Assembly (NCBI GenBank): GCA_002095075.2
Contig: LVCE01000003.1
Coordinates: forward strand, 62,001-126,000
Length of the DNA stretch: 64,000 bases
Source: Francisella endosymbiont of Ornithodoros moubata
GTDB taxonomy: Bacteria; Pseudomonadota; Gammaproteobacteria; Francisellales; Francisellaceae
Reading direction: 5' to 3'
A model generated the notes under the pieces. The model saw only the letters and a program-made list of their open reading frames with translations, was not told where the DNA came from and made no database searches. A program made the translations under genes and the position numbers. Below, one piece after another: positions 40,365 through 50,776 of this stretch (the stretch's first letter is position 1; the number at the start of each line of letters is the position of its first letter).

Positions 40365-40529
40365 CTAATTACTAAATTTCTCAATCATTTTAAGTACAAC
40401 ATAAATTATTGCACTAATAATCGCTGAGATAACACATACTTTTATAGCTATTGGAAAAAGATGAATAAATATAGTTACAATAGTTACTATAATTAATACA
40501 CCAACAAATATTGATAAAAACTTATCCAT
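40365..40529 (-). CDS. Small two-helix membrane protein downstream of tyrS
   Basis: A 54-codon frame starts at ATG 40527-40529, 13 bases after the tyrS stop on the same strand, behind an AAGGG ribosome site with good spacing, and ends TAG at 40365. The protein is almost wholly hydrophobic: a first helix (LSIFVGVLIIVTIVTIFI) and a second one after Lys30 (VCVISAIISAIIYVVL), ending in KMIEKFSN. I do not recognise it. Small hydrophobic peptides of this kind may act in the membrane or be toxins; no antitoxin RNA was identified. It is intact in a region with many breaks. Confidence 0.55.
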   Translation of the reverse strand: MDKFLSIFVGVLIIVTIVTIFIHLFPIAIKVCVISAIISAIIYVVLKMIEKFSN

Positions 40530-40542
40530 TTTACACAATCCC

Positions 40543-41733
40543 TTATTTTATAATAATTTTTGTAAATTTACGCTTTCCTACTTGGAAAACATTATTTGTT
40601 CCTTTAGCAAAAATAGCCTTACTATTACTAACCTTTTCACCATCGATTTTTACTGCACCCTGCTGAATCATACGATTAGCTTCAGAAGTACTTGCAACTA
40701 AGCCTGCTTCTTTTAGTAAGTTCGCTATCGGAAACTCTTGGTTTAATTCTACAATATTTATATCATCAGGTATCTGATTTTTTTGGAATCTTTGAATAAA
40801 ATCCTGATGAGCGCTCTCAGCATCAACTTTAGAATGGAATCTCTCAATCAGTTCTTTAGCGAGCTCTATCTTAATATTACACGGATTAGCACCAGCTACG
40901 ACATCTTGTTTTAATTTAGTGATAGTTTCTAGAGATTTAAAACTTAGTAATTCATAATAGCGCCACATAAGTTCATCTGAAATTGACATTATCTTACCAA
41001 AGATTTCATTTGCTGGTTCTTCAATACCGATATAGTTTTGGCTTGATTTAGACATTTTTTTGACACCATCTAAACCTTCTAGAAGTGGCATTGTAATTAT
41101 AACTTGAGGTTCTTGACCATGTTGCTTTTGTAGTTCTCTACCCATTAGCAGGTTAAATTTTTGATCTGTACCACCAAGTTCAAGATCAGCATCCATAGTT
41201 ACAGAATCATAACCCTGTACTAGAGGGTATAAGAATTCACGGATTGATATCGATTGACCATTTTTATATCTTTTTGAGAAATCATCTCTCTCAAGCATTC
41301 TTGCTACTGTTGATTTAGAAGTAAGCTTAATCATGTCACTAGCAGACATTTGATTAAACCAATCACCATTGCGACGGATCACTGTTTTGCCTCTATCAAG
41401 GATCTTAAACACTTGCTTAGTATAAGTTTCAGCATTTGTAGCAACCTCTGCCGCTGTTAGTGGTGGTCTTATTGCATTTTTTCCAGTAGGATCACCTATT
41501 TGAGCCGTAAAATCACCAATCAAAAAATGAATCTCATGACCTAAATCTTGTAATTGTTTTAGCTTATTAATAACTACAGTATGCCCAAAATGAATATCTG
41601 GAGCTGTTGGATCACAGCCAAACTTAATCACCAACGGTCTATTTTTTTCAAGTTTCTTGATTAATTCTTCTTCAATTAGGACTTCATCAGTCCCTCTTTT
41701 AATAATTTCTAAAGTCTGCTGTATAGTCGACAT
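40543..41733 (-). CDS. tyrS: Tyrosyl-tRNA synthetase
   Basis: TyrS charges tRNA-Tyr. The 396-residue protein is a class I synthetase of the short-helix TyrRS group: [20 protein letters not shown] (HIGH-like HFGHT near residue 48), [40 protein letters not shown], the KMSKS loop (residues 229-233), and a C-terminal S4 domain ([17 protein letters not shown]). It leads a minus-strand unit that includes the small gene at 40365. The start ATG is at 41731. Intact. Confidence 0.95.
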   Translation of the reverse strand: MSTIQQTLEIIKRGTDEVLIEEELIKKLEKNRPLVIKFGCDPTAPDIHFGHTVVINKLKQLQDLGHEIHFLIGDFTAQIGDPTGKNAIRPPLTAAEVATNAETYTKQVFKILDRGKTVIRRNGDWFNQMSASDMIKLTSKSTVARMLERDDFSKRYKNGQSISIREFLYPLVQGYDSVTMDADLELGGTDQKFNLLMGRELQKQHGQEPQVIITMPLLEGLDGVKKMSKSSQNYIGIEEPANEIFGKIMSISDELMWRYYELLSFKSLETITKLKQDVVAGANPCNIKIELAKELIERFHSKVDAESAHQDFIQRFQKNQIPDDINIVELNQEFPIANLLKEAGLVASTSEANRMIQQGAVKIDGEKVSNSKAIFAKGTNNVFQVGKRKFTKIIIK

Positions 41734-41845
41734 TATATTTTGTATTAATAAATTTTATTCAGTAAAGCGAAATTATAGCACAAAACTCTTTTATAGAATC
41801 AATAAAACCTTATACTTATTACAAACTAAAAATATTTAATAGCCG

Positions 41846-42748
41846 ATGAATATATATATCTCTCAAAATAATGATATTTATTTTAATTTAGCATTTGAAA
41901 ACTGGCTTTTTTTAGAAAAGCTAAATAATAAAAAAATCCTATTTTTATGGCAAAATGCACCTTGTGTTGTCATAGGTAGAGCTCAGAATCCTTGGCTTGA
42001 GTGCAATCTCACAGCAATGCAGCAAGATAATATCCCTATGGTCAGACGCCAAAGTGGTGGTGGTACAGTTTATCATGATTTTGGTAATCTAAATTATACG
42101 ATTATTTCCCCTGAAAAAGATCATGATATCCAAGCTAACCTAGAATTAGTTTGTAATACTATTAAAAAGTTAGGTATCGAAGTCTATGCTAACCAAAGAA
42201 ATGATATCGTCGTTGATCATCATAACTATACTTATAAAGTATCAGGTAGCGCTTTTAGAGAGAAAAAAGATCGAGCTTTTCATCATGGCACATTACTAAT
42301 AAATGCTAATATCAAAAAACTCTATGATTACCTTCATCAGCCAATAGATAAGTCGCTTGATACCAAAGGAGTTAAATCTTATCGTTCCAAAGTTATAAAT
42401 CTTTACCAACTAAAACCAGATATACAAACTCAAGATATCACTAGAGCTTTTATCAAAGGTTTCAGAAGTATTGAGTTAAGCTTGATTAATGAAGAAACCA
42501 CTTTAGAAAATAAAGAGCTAATAACCAAAGAAATTGAAAACTTAAAAGACTGGAACTGGCGGTTTGGTAAAACTTTACCTTTTACAAAAACTTATACAAA
42601 AACTAGTGAAGAAATCAAAATCAAAATTGAATCTGGGATTGTCACAGAAGTCAAAAATGTCTATAAAAATACAAATCTTACCAATAAGAATATTCGCTAT
42701 GAAAATAGTTATGATTTCAATTTCTTTAAAAAAATCTTAGAACAATAA
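41846..42748 (+). CDS. lplA: Lipoate-protein ligase
   Basis: LplA attaches salvaged lipoate to the E2 subunits of 2-oxoacid dehydrogenases and to GcvH. In 300 residues the landmarks are the start YISQNNDIYFNLAFENWLF, WQNAPCVVIGRAQNPWLECN, RRQSGGGTVYHDFGNLNYTI (the RR.SGGG.V.HD motif), and NDIVVDHHNYTYKVSGSAFR with the lipoyl lysine near residue 133, and a C-terminal accessory domain of about 60 residues. Length is near E. coli LplA (338). It is divergent from tyrS. Intact, so scavenged lipoate is used. Confidence 0.93.
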   Translation: MNIYISQNNDIYFNLAFENWLFLEKLNNKKILFLWQNAPCVVIGRAQNPWLECNLTAMQQDNIPMVRRQSGGGTVYHDFGNLNYTIISPEKDHDIQANLELVCNTIKKLGIEVYANQRNDIVVDHHNYTYKVSGSAFREKKDRAFHHGTLLINANIKKLYDYLHQPIDKSLDTKGVKSYRSKVINLYQLKPDIQTQDITRAFIKGFRSIELSLINEETTLENKELITKEIENLKDWNWRFGKTLPFTKTYTKTSEEIKIKIESGIVTEVKNVYKNTNLTNKNIRYENSYDFNFFKKILEQ

Positions 42749-42829
42749 ACTATCAACCAATTATAGATGTGTGATTTCAAACCTTCAGCTAAATTAAATT
42801 TGTATATAGTTTTTAGTTTTATGCAAGTT

Positions 42830-43579
42830 TTATTTTGAATTTATCGCAAAAAATGCCGCAACACTGATAGCAAAAACAAAAGGTAAAATAAAAGCATCAA
42901 CTACTGTTACAACAATATTCTGAATAGACATTTCTAATGAATTGATCTCGATATTTAAACTTCTTAGCACATATATTAGACCAAATGTTAATGATGACTT
43001 GATAATCATAAATGCTAATATTGTTATTGAAATTCTAAACATATAGAAAAAATTATTTTTTACTGCATAGAAATTAGCTGAAAATGATTCAAAAATACCC
43101 TTCTGCGCTAACAGTACTGCAGGCATTACAGTTAAAAACAACAATATTGCTAAAAAGATACCTATATATTGTAAAAACATCGTGAATATAGTCATTATAA
43201 TCATTGAAAGTAAAAATGAGCCAATAAATACAAAAACTCTTTTATAAAATATTTGTAAGGCAATTTTTAGCGCATCTGATACTTTTAGCTCATGCTTAAC
43301 CATAATTCCTTGTAAAGTAATTATCATCGCATAAACAAATACTGTCGCAATCATAATTATCAAAAACATAGCTACTAAAATATTACCAGATGGCAACTCA
43401 GAAACATCACCCTCACCATTACTTTGGATAAACTTATCTATACCATGGTTCATCAAATAGACAAAACAAAACTCAGAGATAAATGAAAGCATAAAGGCTA
43501 ATGCAAAAGTTACCTTAAAAGCTCTCTTGTATATAGATGCTGCTAACGAAATAGTTTCTTTAAAATTTAAATTACTCAT
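42830..43579 (-). CDS. Conserved six-helix membrane protein
   Basis: The 249-residue protein has about six hydrophobic segments (residues 20-40, 68-92, 112-140, 141-160, 178-205, 220-245) with a short N-terminal cytoplasmic end (NFKETISLAASIYKRAFKV). The layout resembles the YciC/UPF0259 group of inner-membrane proteins of unknown role, but no diagnostic motif was found. It is divergent from hslV and has a good open frame with a plausible ATG at 43577. It is intact and may be retained for envelope function. Confidence 0.6.
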   Translation of the reverse strand: MSNLNFKETISLAASIYKRAFKVTFALAFMLSFISEFCFVYLMNHGIDKFIQSNGEGDVSELPSGNILVAMFLIIMIATVFVYAMIITLQGIMVKHELKVSDALKIALQIFYKRVFVFIGSFLLSMIIMTIFTMFLQYIGIFLAILLFLTVMPAVLLAQKGIFESFSANFYAVKNNFFYMFRISITILAFMIIKSSLTFGLIYVLRSLNIEINSLEMSIQNIVVTVVDAFILPFVFAISVAAFFAINSK

Positions 43580-43617
43580 ACTTAAAACACTCAGTTAATA
43601 AATAAAACAAGTTAAAA

Positions 43618-43649
43618 TATAACATAAAAGTTGTTGTTTTTGTGTTATA
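43618..43649. repeat. Inverted repeat between a membrane-protein gene and hslV
   Basis: Arms of 12 bases at 43618-43629 (TATAACATAAAA) and 43638-43649 (TTTTGTGTTATA) pair with one mismatch around an 8-base loop. It lies between divergent genes, so a terminator role is unlikely. It may be an operator or an RNA hairpin in a leader. Confidence 0.35.
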
Positions 43650-43693
43650 AAATCTAATCTAATATTTAAAGATATAAAAAATCATAATAAAAA

Positions 43694-43721
43694 CTTGTAA
43701 AATTTGATATCAATACCATTT
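43694..43721 (+). promoter_or_regulatory. Candidate heat-shock (sigma-32) promoter of hslVU
   Basis: CTTGTAA at 43694-43700 and TACCATTT at 43714-43721, 13 bases apart, resemble the sigma-32 consensus CTTGAAA with CCCCATNT. They are 49 bases before the hslV ATG. hslVU is a known RpoH target in many proteobacteria. The -35 has one mismatch and the -10 two or three, so this is a candidate only. Confidence 0.5.
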
Positions 43722-43769
43722 AATAAAATTACATAGATTATTTTAATAATGCCTAATAAAGGAATAATT

Positions 43770-44321
43770 ATGGAAACAATCAAAGGAACTACTATTCTAT
43801 GTGTTAGAAAAGGTGACAAAGTAGTAATTGGTGGTGATGGACAGGCTACTCTTGGACATACAGTCGCAAAAGATAATATAGTAAAAGTTAGAAAATTAAA
43901 TAATGGTAAAGTACTTACAGGGTTTGCTGGCTCAACAGCCGATGCCTTTACATTATTTGAAAAATTTGAACAAAAATTAGAATTCTATCAAGGTAATCTT
44001 GAAAGAGCAGCTGTTGAAATGGTTCGTGAATGGCGTCTAGATAGAATGCTAAGTAAACTTGAAGCTATGGTTATTGTCGCTGATGAAAAGCTTTCACTAT
44101 TAATATCAGGTGGTGGTGATGTAATGGCTGCTGATAAAAATGAGATTATCTCAATTGGTTCAGGCTCAACTTATGCTCGTTCTGCAGCAACTGCACTTGT
44201 TGAAAACACTGATTTATCAGCTGAAGAAATTGTCAGAAAGAGCCTTGCAATAGCTGCAGATACTTGTATTTATACGAATCATAACTTAACGATAGAAAGT
44301 TTAGAAAATAAAAAAGGATAG
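43770..44321 (+). CDS. hslV: ATP-dependent protease peptidase subunit HslV
   Basis: HslV forms the two-ring peptidase core that works with HslU. I place the start at ATG 43770, behind AAAGGA with good spacing, giving 183 residues; an in-frame ATG seven codons upstream (43749) has a weaker site. The product begins [16 protein letters not shown], so a six-residue propeptide must be removed to expose the catalytic Thr7 of TTI. Conserved [26 protein letters not shown] and [14 protein letters not shown] follow. hslU begins 7 bases later. Intact. Confidence 0.94.
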   Translation: METIKGTTILCVRKGDKVVIGGDGQATLGHTVAKDNIVKVRKLNNGKVLTGFAGSTADAFTLFEKFEQKLEFYQGNLERAAVEMVREWRLDRMLSKLEAMVIVADEKLSLLISGGGDVMAADKNEIISIGSGSTYARSAATALVENTDLSAEEIVRKSLAIAADTCIYTNHNLTIESLENKKG

Positions 44322-44328
44322 TTATACA

Positions 44329-45690
44329 ATGACACAAATAATGACTCCAAAAATAATTGTACATGAACTAGAAAGACACATAATTGGTCAAAATGATGCT
44401 AAAAAAGCAGTTGCTATTGCTTTGCGTAACAGATGGCGCAGAATGCAACTTGATAATGAAATGCGTCAAGAAGTAACTCCTAAGAATATTCTTATGATTG
44501 GTCCAACTGGTGTAGGTAAGACTGAAATTGCACGTAGATTAGCAAAATTAGCAGATGCTCCGTTTATCAAAGTTGAAGCAACTAAATTTACAGAAGTCGG
44601 TTATGTTGGTAAGGATGTCGAATCTATTATTCGTGATTTAGTTGAAACCGCTGTCAAAATGAAGCGTGAGGAAGCTAAAGACAAAGTCACAGAAAAAGCT
44701 GTTAGACTAGCCGAAGATAGAATTCTAGATGTGTTAATCCCGCCTGCAAGAGCTTCAGAATCAAAGGTTGGTTTTGCAAATGAACCTGCAGAAGATGCTG
44801 CAAGTAAAAAAGAAAATAAAACTCGCGAAATCTTCAGAAAGAAAATCCAAAATGGTGAACTTGATGATAAAGAAATCGAGATTGAAGTAGCTGTTTCTCC
44901 AAAAACTATTGGCGTAATGGGACCTCCAGGTATGGAAGATATGACGAGTCAGCTACAAGATCTTTTCTCTAGCTTAAGCAGTGATAAGAAAAAAAATAAG
45001 AAAATGCGTATCAAAGATGCGATTAAATTAGTTCAGAATGAAGAAGCAGCAAAACTAGTTAATGAAGAAGACATAAAAGCTCGTGCTTTAGAAGCGGTTG
45101 AACAAAATGGTATTGTATTCTTAGATGAGATTGATAAGGTATGTAGAAAGTCAAGTAACTCAGGGACTGATGTGTCACGCGAAGGCGTACAGCGTGATTT
45201 ATTACCATTAGTTGAAGGTTCTACAGTATCAACAAAATATGGCATGATCAAAACAGACCATATACTGTTTATTGCATCTGGTGCATTTCATGTTGCTAAG
45301 CCTTCTGATCTTATACCAGAGCTTCAAGGTAGATTACCGATTAGGGTTGAGCTAAAGTCTCTAGAAATAGAAGATTTTGTGAGAATCTTAAGAGAACCTG
45401 ACTGTTCTATTCTCAAGCAATATATCGCTTTGATGAAAACTGAAGGTGTTGATTTAAGCTTTGAAGAGGATGCTATTAGAAAAATTGCTGAAATTGCTTA
45501 CAGAGTTAATGAAGAAGTTGAGAATATTGGTGCTAGGAGACTTCACACAGTTATGGAAAGGCTTCTTGAGGAAATTTCTTTTGATGCGCCAGAACTAGAA
45601 GAAAAAAATATCAATATAACTACAGACTATGTCAATGAAAAACTAGGAAACCTAGTTAAAAACAAAGATTTAAGCCAATATATCCTATAA
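44329..45690 (+). CDS. hslU: ATP-dependent protease ATPase subunit HslU
   Basis: HslU is the AAA+ unfoldase that feeds HslV. The 453 residues show the Walker A motif GPTGVGKTE (64-72), the pore-loop stretch [10 protein letters not shown], the intermediate I-domain (about 110-240, with [15 protein letters not shown]), Walker [11 protein letters not shown], the sensor region [16 protein letters not shown] and the C-terminal [14 protein letters not shown]. Length is typical (443-450). It lies 7 bases after hslV in a clear two-gene operon. Intact. Confidence 0.95.
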   Translation: MTQIMTPKIIVHELERHIIGQNDAKKAVAIALRNRWRRMQLDNEMRQEVTPKNILMIGPTGVGKTEIARRLAKLADAPFIKVEATKFTEVGYVGKDVESIIRDLVETAVKMKREEAKDKVTEKAVRLAEDRILDVLIPPARASESKVGFANEPAEDAASKKENKTREIFRKKIQNGELDDKEIEIEVAVSPKTIGVMGPPGMEDMTSQLQDLFSSLSSDKKKNKKMRIKDAIKLVQNEEAAKLVNEEDIKARALEAVEQNGIVFLDEIDKVCRKSSNSGTDVSREGVQRDLLPLVEGSTVSTKYGMIKTDHILFIASGAFHVAKPSDLIPELQGRLPIRVELKSLEIEDFVRILREPDCSILKQYIALMKTEGVDLSFEEDAIRKIAEIAYRVNEEVENIGARRLHTVMERLLEEISFDAPELEEKNINITTDYVNEKLGNLVKNKDLSQYIL

Positions 45691-45783
45691 AAACTAAGCT
45701 AAATTTTATATTTTTTTACGTCTCTAATATGTATTTTCTTAATTTGTGACGATAAAATCTTTTTACTACTTAATCAAATTAAA

Positions 45784-47200
45784 ATGTCTATGAGTATTAC
45801 TTTGTTTAAAAAGCTTCAAGACTTTTGCTAATAACATAGCTCTTTTCAACTGTTAGTTTCGCTGTTTTATATTCAACCTTAGTATTGTTTATGACTCAGG
45901 CACTTGGCTTTACCGTTACTAAAGCTAGTGCTATTATGGGCGAATTTGTTGCCTTTAATTATGGTTTACATATCTTAGTTGGATATATTGATGGTCGCTT
46001 AATAAGTTATAGAGCGTTATTTTTATTAGGAATGGTGTTACAAATATTTGCGTGTTTATTTTAGATAGCTTTGGTATTATTTTTACCAGGTTGCGATTTA
46101 AATGTTCCTTGTATAAATACGATTTTAACGCAGCAATTTGAAAATAATGATGGTGATAAAAAAGTGCATTTTTCTGAAATTATGCTGGTATAAATATATG
46201 CTTTTTTACCGGTTTTACAATTGCTGGAATATACCAAGCTAAAAAAAGTTATAATACACTATTTCTTATAATAACGAATTATCAACATTATTGCTTTTGT
46301 ACTCTTAGCAACAAGCTGGAAGACAGGAGCTGATAACCCCTTTAGTTAAGAGAATTCAACAAAAACAGCATATTACTCAAAAATAATTTCTTCCTATTTT
46401 CGATAATTTTTATCACAGTGTTATTGTTTTTTGTTGCACTACAATATCCACTTAACACAAACTATATTTGCCCTTGTAATAGAAATATTACTACTGTTAA
46501 TGTTTATCCCAATTGCTAACACTCAAAATATCAAAGAACAAAAGGATAAAGTTTATGCTGATGTAATTATTAGCAACTTTTGGTTTAGTCTTTTGGTCAG
46601 GCATATCAACTTGCGCCAATGGCTCTAACTGTGTTTGCTGAAGCAAATATATAGATAAACACTTGCTGTATTTTACAATCCAAACACAATGGTTTAAAAA
46701 TGTAAATACAGTATTGATAGCTGTTGGAGGTATATTACTTCCAAGTATACTATTAATTATACACAAGTGCTTATCTTTTCATTCCCAATGCAATTCTGCT
46801 TTAATCTTATTTTTATATCAATTGGCTTTGCATTGCTAATTATTAGTATATTATGTGCGGCTATACAGCTGCGATTTGGTTCATATTAAGCTATGTATTT
46901 CAATCTATAGGAGAGCTACTTATAGGTCCTACAAGCTATGCTATGGTTGATAAACTTGCAAAACCAAAACTTCAAGGTTTAATGATGAGATTTTGTATAG
47001 TTGTTACCGGTAGTACTTCTGGAGTTATTACAAGCTTACTATCAATATTAGTAGCTTCACTAGATATTAATGCAACAACCCCTATTGAAATAAACTCTAA
47101 CTATTTAACACTATTTACTGGTCTAATGATAGTAGCTGCTATATCGGCATTTATTATGTATCTAATAATCCCCAAAATTAGAAAGCTTACATATATCTAG
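45784..47200 (+). pseudogene. POT family peptide transporter, broken
   Basis: Proton-dependent oligopeptide transporters have 12-14 helices. Readable pieces are FSTVSFAVLYSTLVLF and MTQALGFTVTKASAIMGEFV, NYGLHILVGYIDGRLISYRA (the G..aD..lG-like loop), LLGMVLQIFACLF, an NIIAFVLLATSW piece, DVIISNFWFSLL, and an open final 115 residues (SYVFQSIGELLIGPTSYAMV, the E.L..P.g.s POT motif). Stops and frame changes occur every 50 to 100 codons. Peptide uptake through this gene is lost. Confidence 0.75.
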
Positions 47201-47279
47201 ATAAATAATAACTATATTTTCTTTAGTATATAATTTATAATCTTTGCATTCTAAGCGATTACCTTAATATCATTTATCA

Positions 47280-48419
47280 ATGACTATTAGAGAAAAATAT
47301 TCAAACTGTATTACTCTTTTTATATCTATTACAATGATATTAAATAGTATCATTACAATACTACCAATTATCAATAAAATCTTCTCGATAAACATTCATG
47401 TTGAGATACCTTCTGATATTTAATATAAGCATGAAATATAACTCCAGGTTTGAGTTAGGTTATAATATCTTTACTTGACTATTTTATGATAAAAATCGCT
47501 AAAGATATCTATCAACACAAAAGAAAATTCTAGTTTCCAGCAGTTATATTTATCAGTTTATATATGTATGGTTGGTGATTATATTCAAGATAAACATATA
47601 GCCTATAAGATAACTTTCTAACACATGCTATAGAAATTATCTTGTTGTTTTATTTTAGGAAAGCTTTTAATAAAAAAATAGCGAAAACCTAAGCTTTTAC
47701 TAGTTTGTTGTTGCTATTACATTCTTGTTAGCTGTTATCTATAGTGTATTAGGCTTGTATTACTTAAGCGATGAATTTGATGTTGTCAAAAATATCTCTG
47801 ATCCTGTTTACTTTACTATCGTAACTTTTAGTACTGTTGGGTATGACGATATTCATCCTATTATTACAGAAGATGCAAAACTCTTTAGAATATCAATTAT
47901 GATTGTAGTATTGGTTTATTTACAACGATTATTACTGTATTAGCTGGTAGTACCATAAATAAAGTTACTGATAAATTTAAACAAAAAAATGGAGTTTCAT
48001 ATATAAAAGATCATATGATAATTTGTGGCTGTACCAAAATTACTAAATGTCTAATCAAAGACTATCTAAATTCTCATATTGATAATCTTATTGTTATCTA
48101 GAAAAAATTACCAGCAAAAATTTATAAATATCGATGAAGAACAAAAAAACATTTCATTGACGCATAATAACATGACTATGATGCACTTATCAAAGCGAAT
48201 ATCATTAAAGCAAAAAGTATTTTTATACTTAATGAAAAAGATTCTAACACTTCTAGCAATTAAAGAAGTACTTAAACAAGATAACTAAAATAAGTAATCA
48301 ACCAAAAATTTCTATCAAGCTTGATAAATATGAAGTATAAATATTGCAATAATATTGGTGTTGATCAAATCGTCTCACCTACTAAGAAAATTGCTGAAAT
48401 GCTCATAAAATATCAATAA
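47280..48419 (+). pseudogene. Voltage-gated-type K+ channel with TrkA-N domain, broken
   Basis: Kch-type proteins have six helices, a pore and a cytosolic RCK domain. The N-terminal helices are in pieces (TLFISITMILNSIITILPII). The pore is intact in one 72-codon frame: SDPVYFTIVTFSTVGYDDIH, with the selectivity filter TVGYDD. After a frame change come AGSTINKVTDKFKQKNGVSY and KDHMIICGCTKITKCLIKDY (RCK nucleotide region), then scattered pieces ending IVSPTKKIAEMLIKY at 48417-48419. At least five breaks. Confidence 0.78.
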
Positions 48420-48516
48420 TTTGTCTAAAACTAGTCAATATAAACTTATACTATGTTATTATTTTGACAATGTGTTTGCCGATTTTTAAAGAAAATAGAG
48501 GGTGTGGAGTAAAACC

Positions 48517-49917
48517 ATGGAATATAATTACGATATTATTATTATAGGCAGTGGTCCTGGTGGTGAAGGGGCTGCGATGAAAGCAACTAGGAACGGGCAA
48601 AAAGTAGCTATCATCGAGGATGATGCTATTGGTGGTGGTTGTAATAACTGGGGAACAATTCCAAGTAAGGCTCTAAGACAGCTATCGCGTGAAGTTTGGT
48701 ATAATAAAAAAAGCTTCGATTTCCCAGAGATGCTTGATACTGCTTATAAAATAGTTATCAAACAAAGAGAGATTAAGAAAAACCGTTTCGTTAATAATGA
48801 AATTGATGTTTTCTATGGTTTTGCTAGTTTTATCGACAAGCATAAAATAAAAATCTCACGCAAAAATGGCTCAACTGGAATCATTACTGCGAAAAAGTTC
48901 ATTCTCTCTACAGGATCTCGTCCATATCAACCTAATGATATTGACTTTACTCATCCAAGAATTTTAGATAGTGATAAGCTTCTAAAATTAAAAGACAAAA
49001 ATATTAAATCGATTACTATTTATGGTGCAGGTGTAATTGGTTGTGAATATGCCTCTATACTTGGAACACTTGATATTCAAGTAAATCTTATCAACACTAG
49101 AAATAAATTAATGTCATTTCTTGATGATGAAATTATTGAAACATTGACAAATCACTTCACTGTTAATCAGAAAATTAACCTAATGCACAATGAAACTTAT
49201 AAAAGTATCAAAGCAAAAGGCGATAAAGTAGTCACAACACTTAACTCAGGTAAAATTATCGAATCTGATTATGTCTTATTCGCTCTTGGGCGCGCTGGTA
49301 ATACAAATGGTCTTAATCTAGATAAGATTAGTGTTGAGTATGACCCTCAAAGAGGTCTTGTCAAAGTTAATGATAATTATCAAACTACTCAAGAGAATAT
49401 CTATGCTGTGGGTGATGCTATAGGTTTTCCTTCACTTGCATCATCAGCTTTTAACCAAGGTAGATTTGCAGCTACACATATTATAGATGGCTCTTGTAAT
49501 GACAAGTTAGTTGAGGATATCCCAACAGGTATCTATACCCGCCCAGAGATTAGCTGCATTGGAAAAACTGAAGAGCAATTAACCACTGAGAATATTCCTT
49601 ATGAAGTTGGTAGAGCCTATTTTAAAGATCTAGCTCGTGCACAAATTTCAAGAAGTGAAACAGGTATGCTAAAGATACTTTTCCATAAAGAGACTCTAGA
49701 GATCCTCGGCATTCACTGCTTTGGTCATAGAGTATCTGAGATTATCCATATTGGTCAAGCTATCAAGTCAATGCCTGGTAAGCATAATACTATCAGATAC
49801 TTTTTGAACACCACATTTAACTACCCTACTATGGCTGAGGCTTATCGTATTGCTGCTATTGATGGTGTCAATAAACTTAAATCTAAAAATAAGCAATGTG
49901 TACCAGAACATAAATAA
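48517..49917 (+). CDS. sthA: Soluble pyridine nucleotide transhydrogenase
   Basis: SthA (UdhA) transfers hydride between NADPH and NAD and balances the two pools. I choose ATG 48517 because GGAG lies 8 bases before it; a GTG at 48502 gives five extra residues. Landmarks in 466 residues are IIIGSGPGGEGAAMKATRNG (FAD), GGGCNNWGTIPSKALRQ, where the second redox Cys is Thr as in true SthA, STGSRPYQP, YGAGVIGCEYASILG (NAD), and AVGDAIGFPSLASSAFNQGR. The pilD ATG begins one base after its TAA. Intact. Confidence 0.92.
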   Translation: MEYNYDIIIIGSGPGGEGAAMKATRNGQKVAIIEDDAIGGGCNNWGTIPSKALRQLSREVWYNKKSFDFPEMLDTAYKIVIKQREIKKNRFVNNEIDVFYGFASFIDKHKIKISRKNGSTGIITAKKFILSTGSRPYQPNDIDFTHPRILDSDKLLKLKDKNIKSITIYGAGVIGCEYASILGTLDIQVNLINTRNKLMSFLDDEIIETLTNHFTVNQKINLMHNETYKSIKAKGDKVVTTLNSGKIIESDYVLFALGRAGNTNGLNLDKISVEYDPQRGLVKVNDNYQTTQENIYAVGDAIGFPSLASSAFNQGRFAATHIIDGSCNDKLVEDIPTGIYTRPEISCIGKTEEQLTTENIPYEVGRAYFKDLARAQISRSETGMLKILFHKETLEILGIHCFGHRVSEIIHIGQAIKSMPGKHNTIRYFLNTTFNYPTMAEAYRIAAIDGVNKLKSKNKQCVPEHK

Positions 49918-49918
49918 T

Positions 49919-50767
49919 ATGTACTACGATATCTATATAATTTTCTCGTTTATATTTCTATTTGGTGCAACTATTGGTAGCTTTTTGAATGTTTTGATAT
50001 ATAGGATACCAAATAAACTATTTGCTGCTGAACAAGCTATTGCTCGAGAAATACTTGGGTTTGATAAGCACCAACCCTTACAGAATTTTAGTTTATTAAC
50101 ACCATCTAAATGCCCAAAATGCCATAATAAACTAAAATATCGTCATAATATTCCGATAATTGGTTGGTTTTTACTCAAAGGTAAATGCTTCTTCTGTAAA
50201 GAAAAAATATCTTTTGAATATCTGCTACTAGAATTTATCACTGCTAGCTTATTTGTAGCTATTTTCTATTATTTTGGTTTTACAATTCAGAGCTTAGCTC
50301 TAGTAACTTTAAGTAGCTTTTTTATATCACTATTCTTTATCGATGCTAAACACCAAATCCTTCCGGACTCGTTGACAATACCATTGCTATGGCTTGGCAT
50401 AATACTTAATTACTATAATATTTTTACTACTCTAGAGCAATCTGTGTGGGGAGCTATAATTGGCTATCTTTCACTGTGGTTAGTTTTTTGGGTGTATAAA
50501 ATTTTCACAGGCAAAGAAGGTTTTGGCCATGGTGATTTTAAACTTTTGGCAGCAGTAGGTGATTGGTTTGGCTACCCGATGTTATTATATACAATTTTTG
50601 TAAGTTGTATATTTGGAATTGTGATTGCTATTACTATAAATCTTGTTGCTAAACGCACTCATGTCATACCTTTTGGACCTGCAATAATTTTGGCTACATT
50701 TTTTTATCTACTAACTAAAGATAATATCTATATATGGTATAATCACGTTATGCTAATTCAATTTTAG
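49919..50767 (+). CDS. pilD: Type IV prepilin peptidase
   Basis: PilD cuts the leader of prepilins and pseudopilins and N-methylates the new end. The 282 residues show the family's order: TIGSFLNVLIYRIP at the start, a four-cysteine zinc patch (CPKCHNKL and CFFCKEKIS around residues 64-95), and the two catalytic aspartates in IDAKHQILPD and GFGHGDFKLLA, within eight hydrophobic segments. The start ATG 49919 sits one base behind sthA. It is complete although pili or type II substrates are not in this window. Confidence 0.93.
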   Translation: MYYDIYIIFSFIFLFGATIGSFLNVLIYRIPNKLFAAEQAIAREILGFDKHQPLQNFSLLTPSKCPKCHNKLKYRHNIPIIGWFLLKGKCFFCKEKISFEYLLLEFITASLFVAIFYYFGFTIQSLALVTLSSFFISLFFIDAKHQILPDSLTIPLLWLGIILNYYNIFTTLEQSVWGAIIGYLSLWLVFWVYKIFTGKEGFGHGDFKLLAAVGDWFGYPMLLYTIFVSCIFGIVIAITINLVAKRTHVIPFGPAIILATFFYLLTKDNIYIWYNHVMLIQF

Positions 50768-50776
50768 TCATAACTA

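Noticed and set aside
45033..45251. Minus-strand frame of 72 codons inside hslU.
   Set aside because: It is antisense to a conserved part of hslU (Walker B region); no independent signal.
48079..48288. 69-codon plus-strand frame as a separate small gene.
   Set aside because: It lies within the K+ channel RCK region as a frameshifted piece of the same relic, with no start signal of its own.
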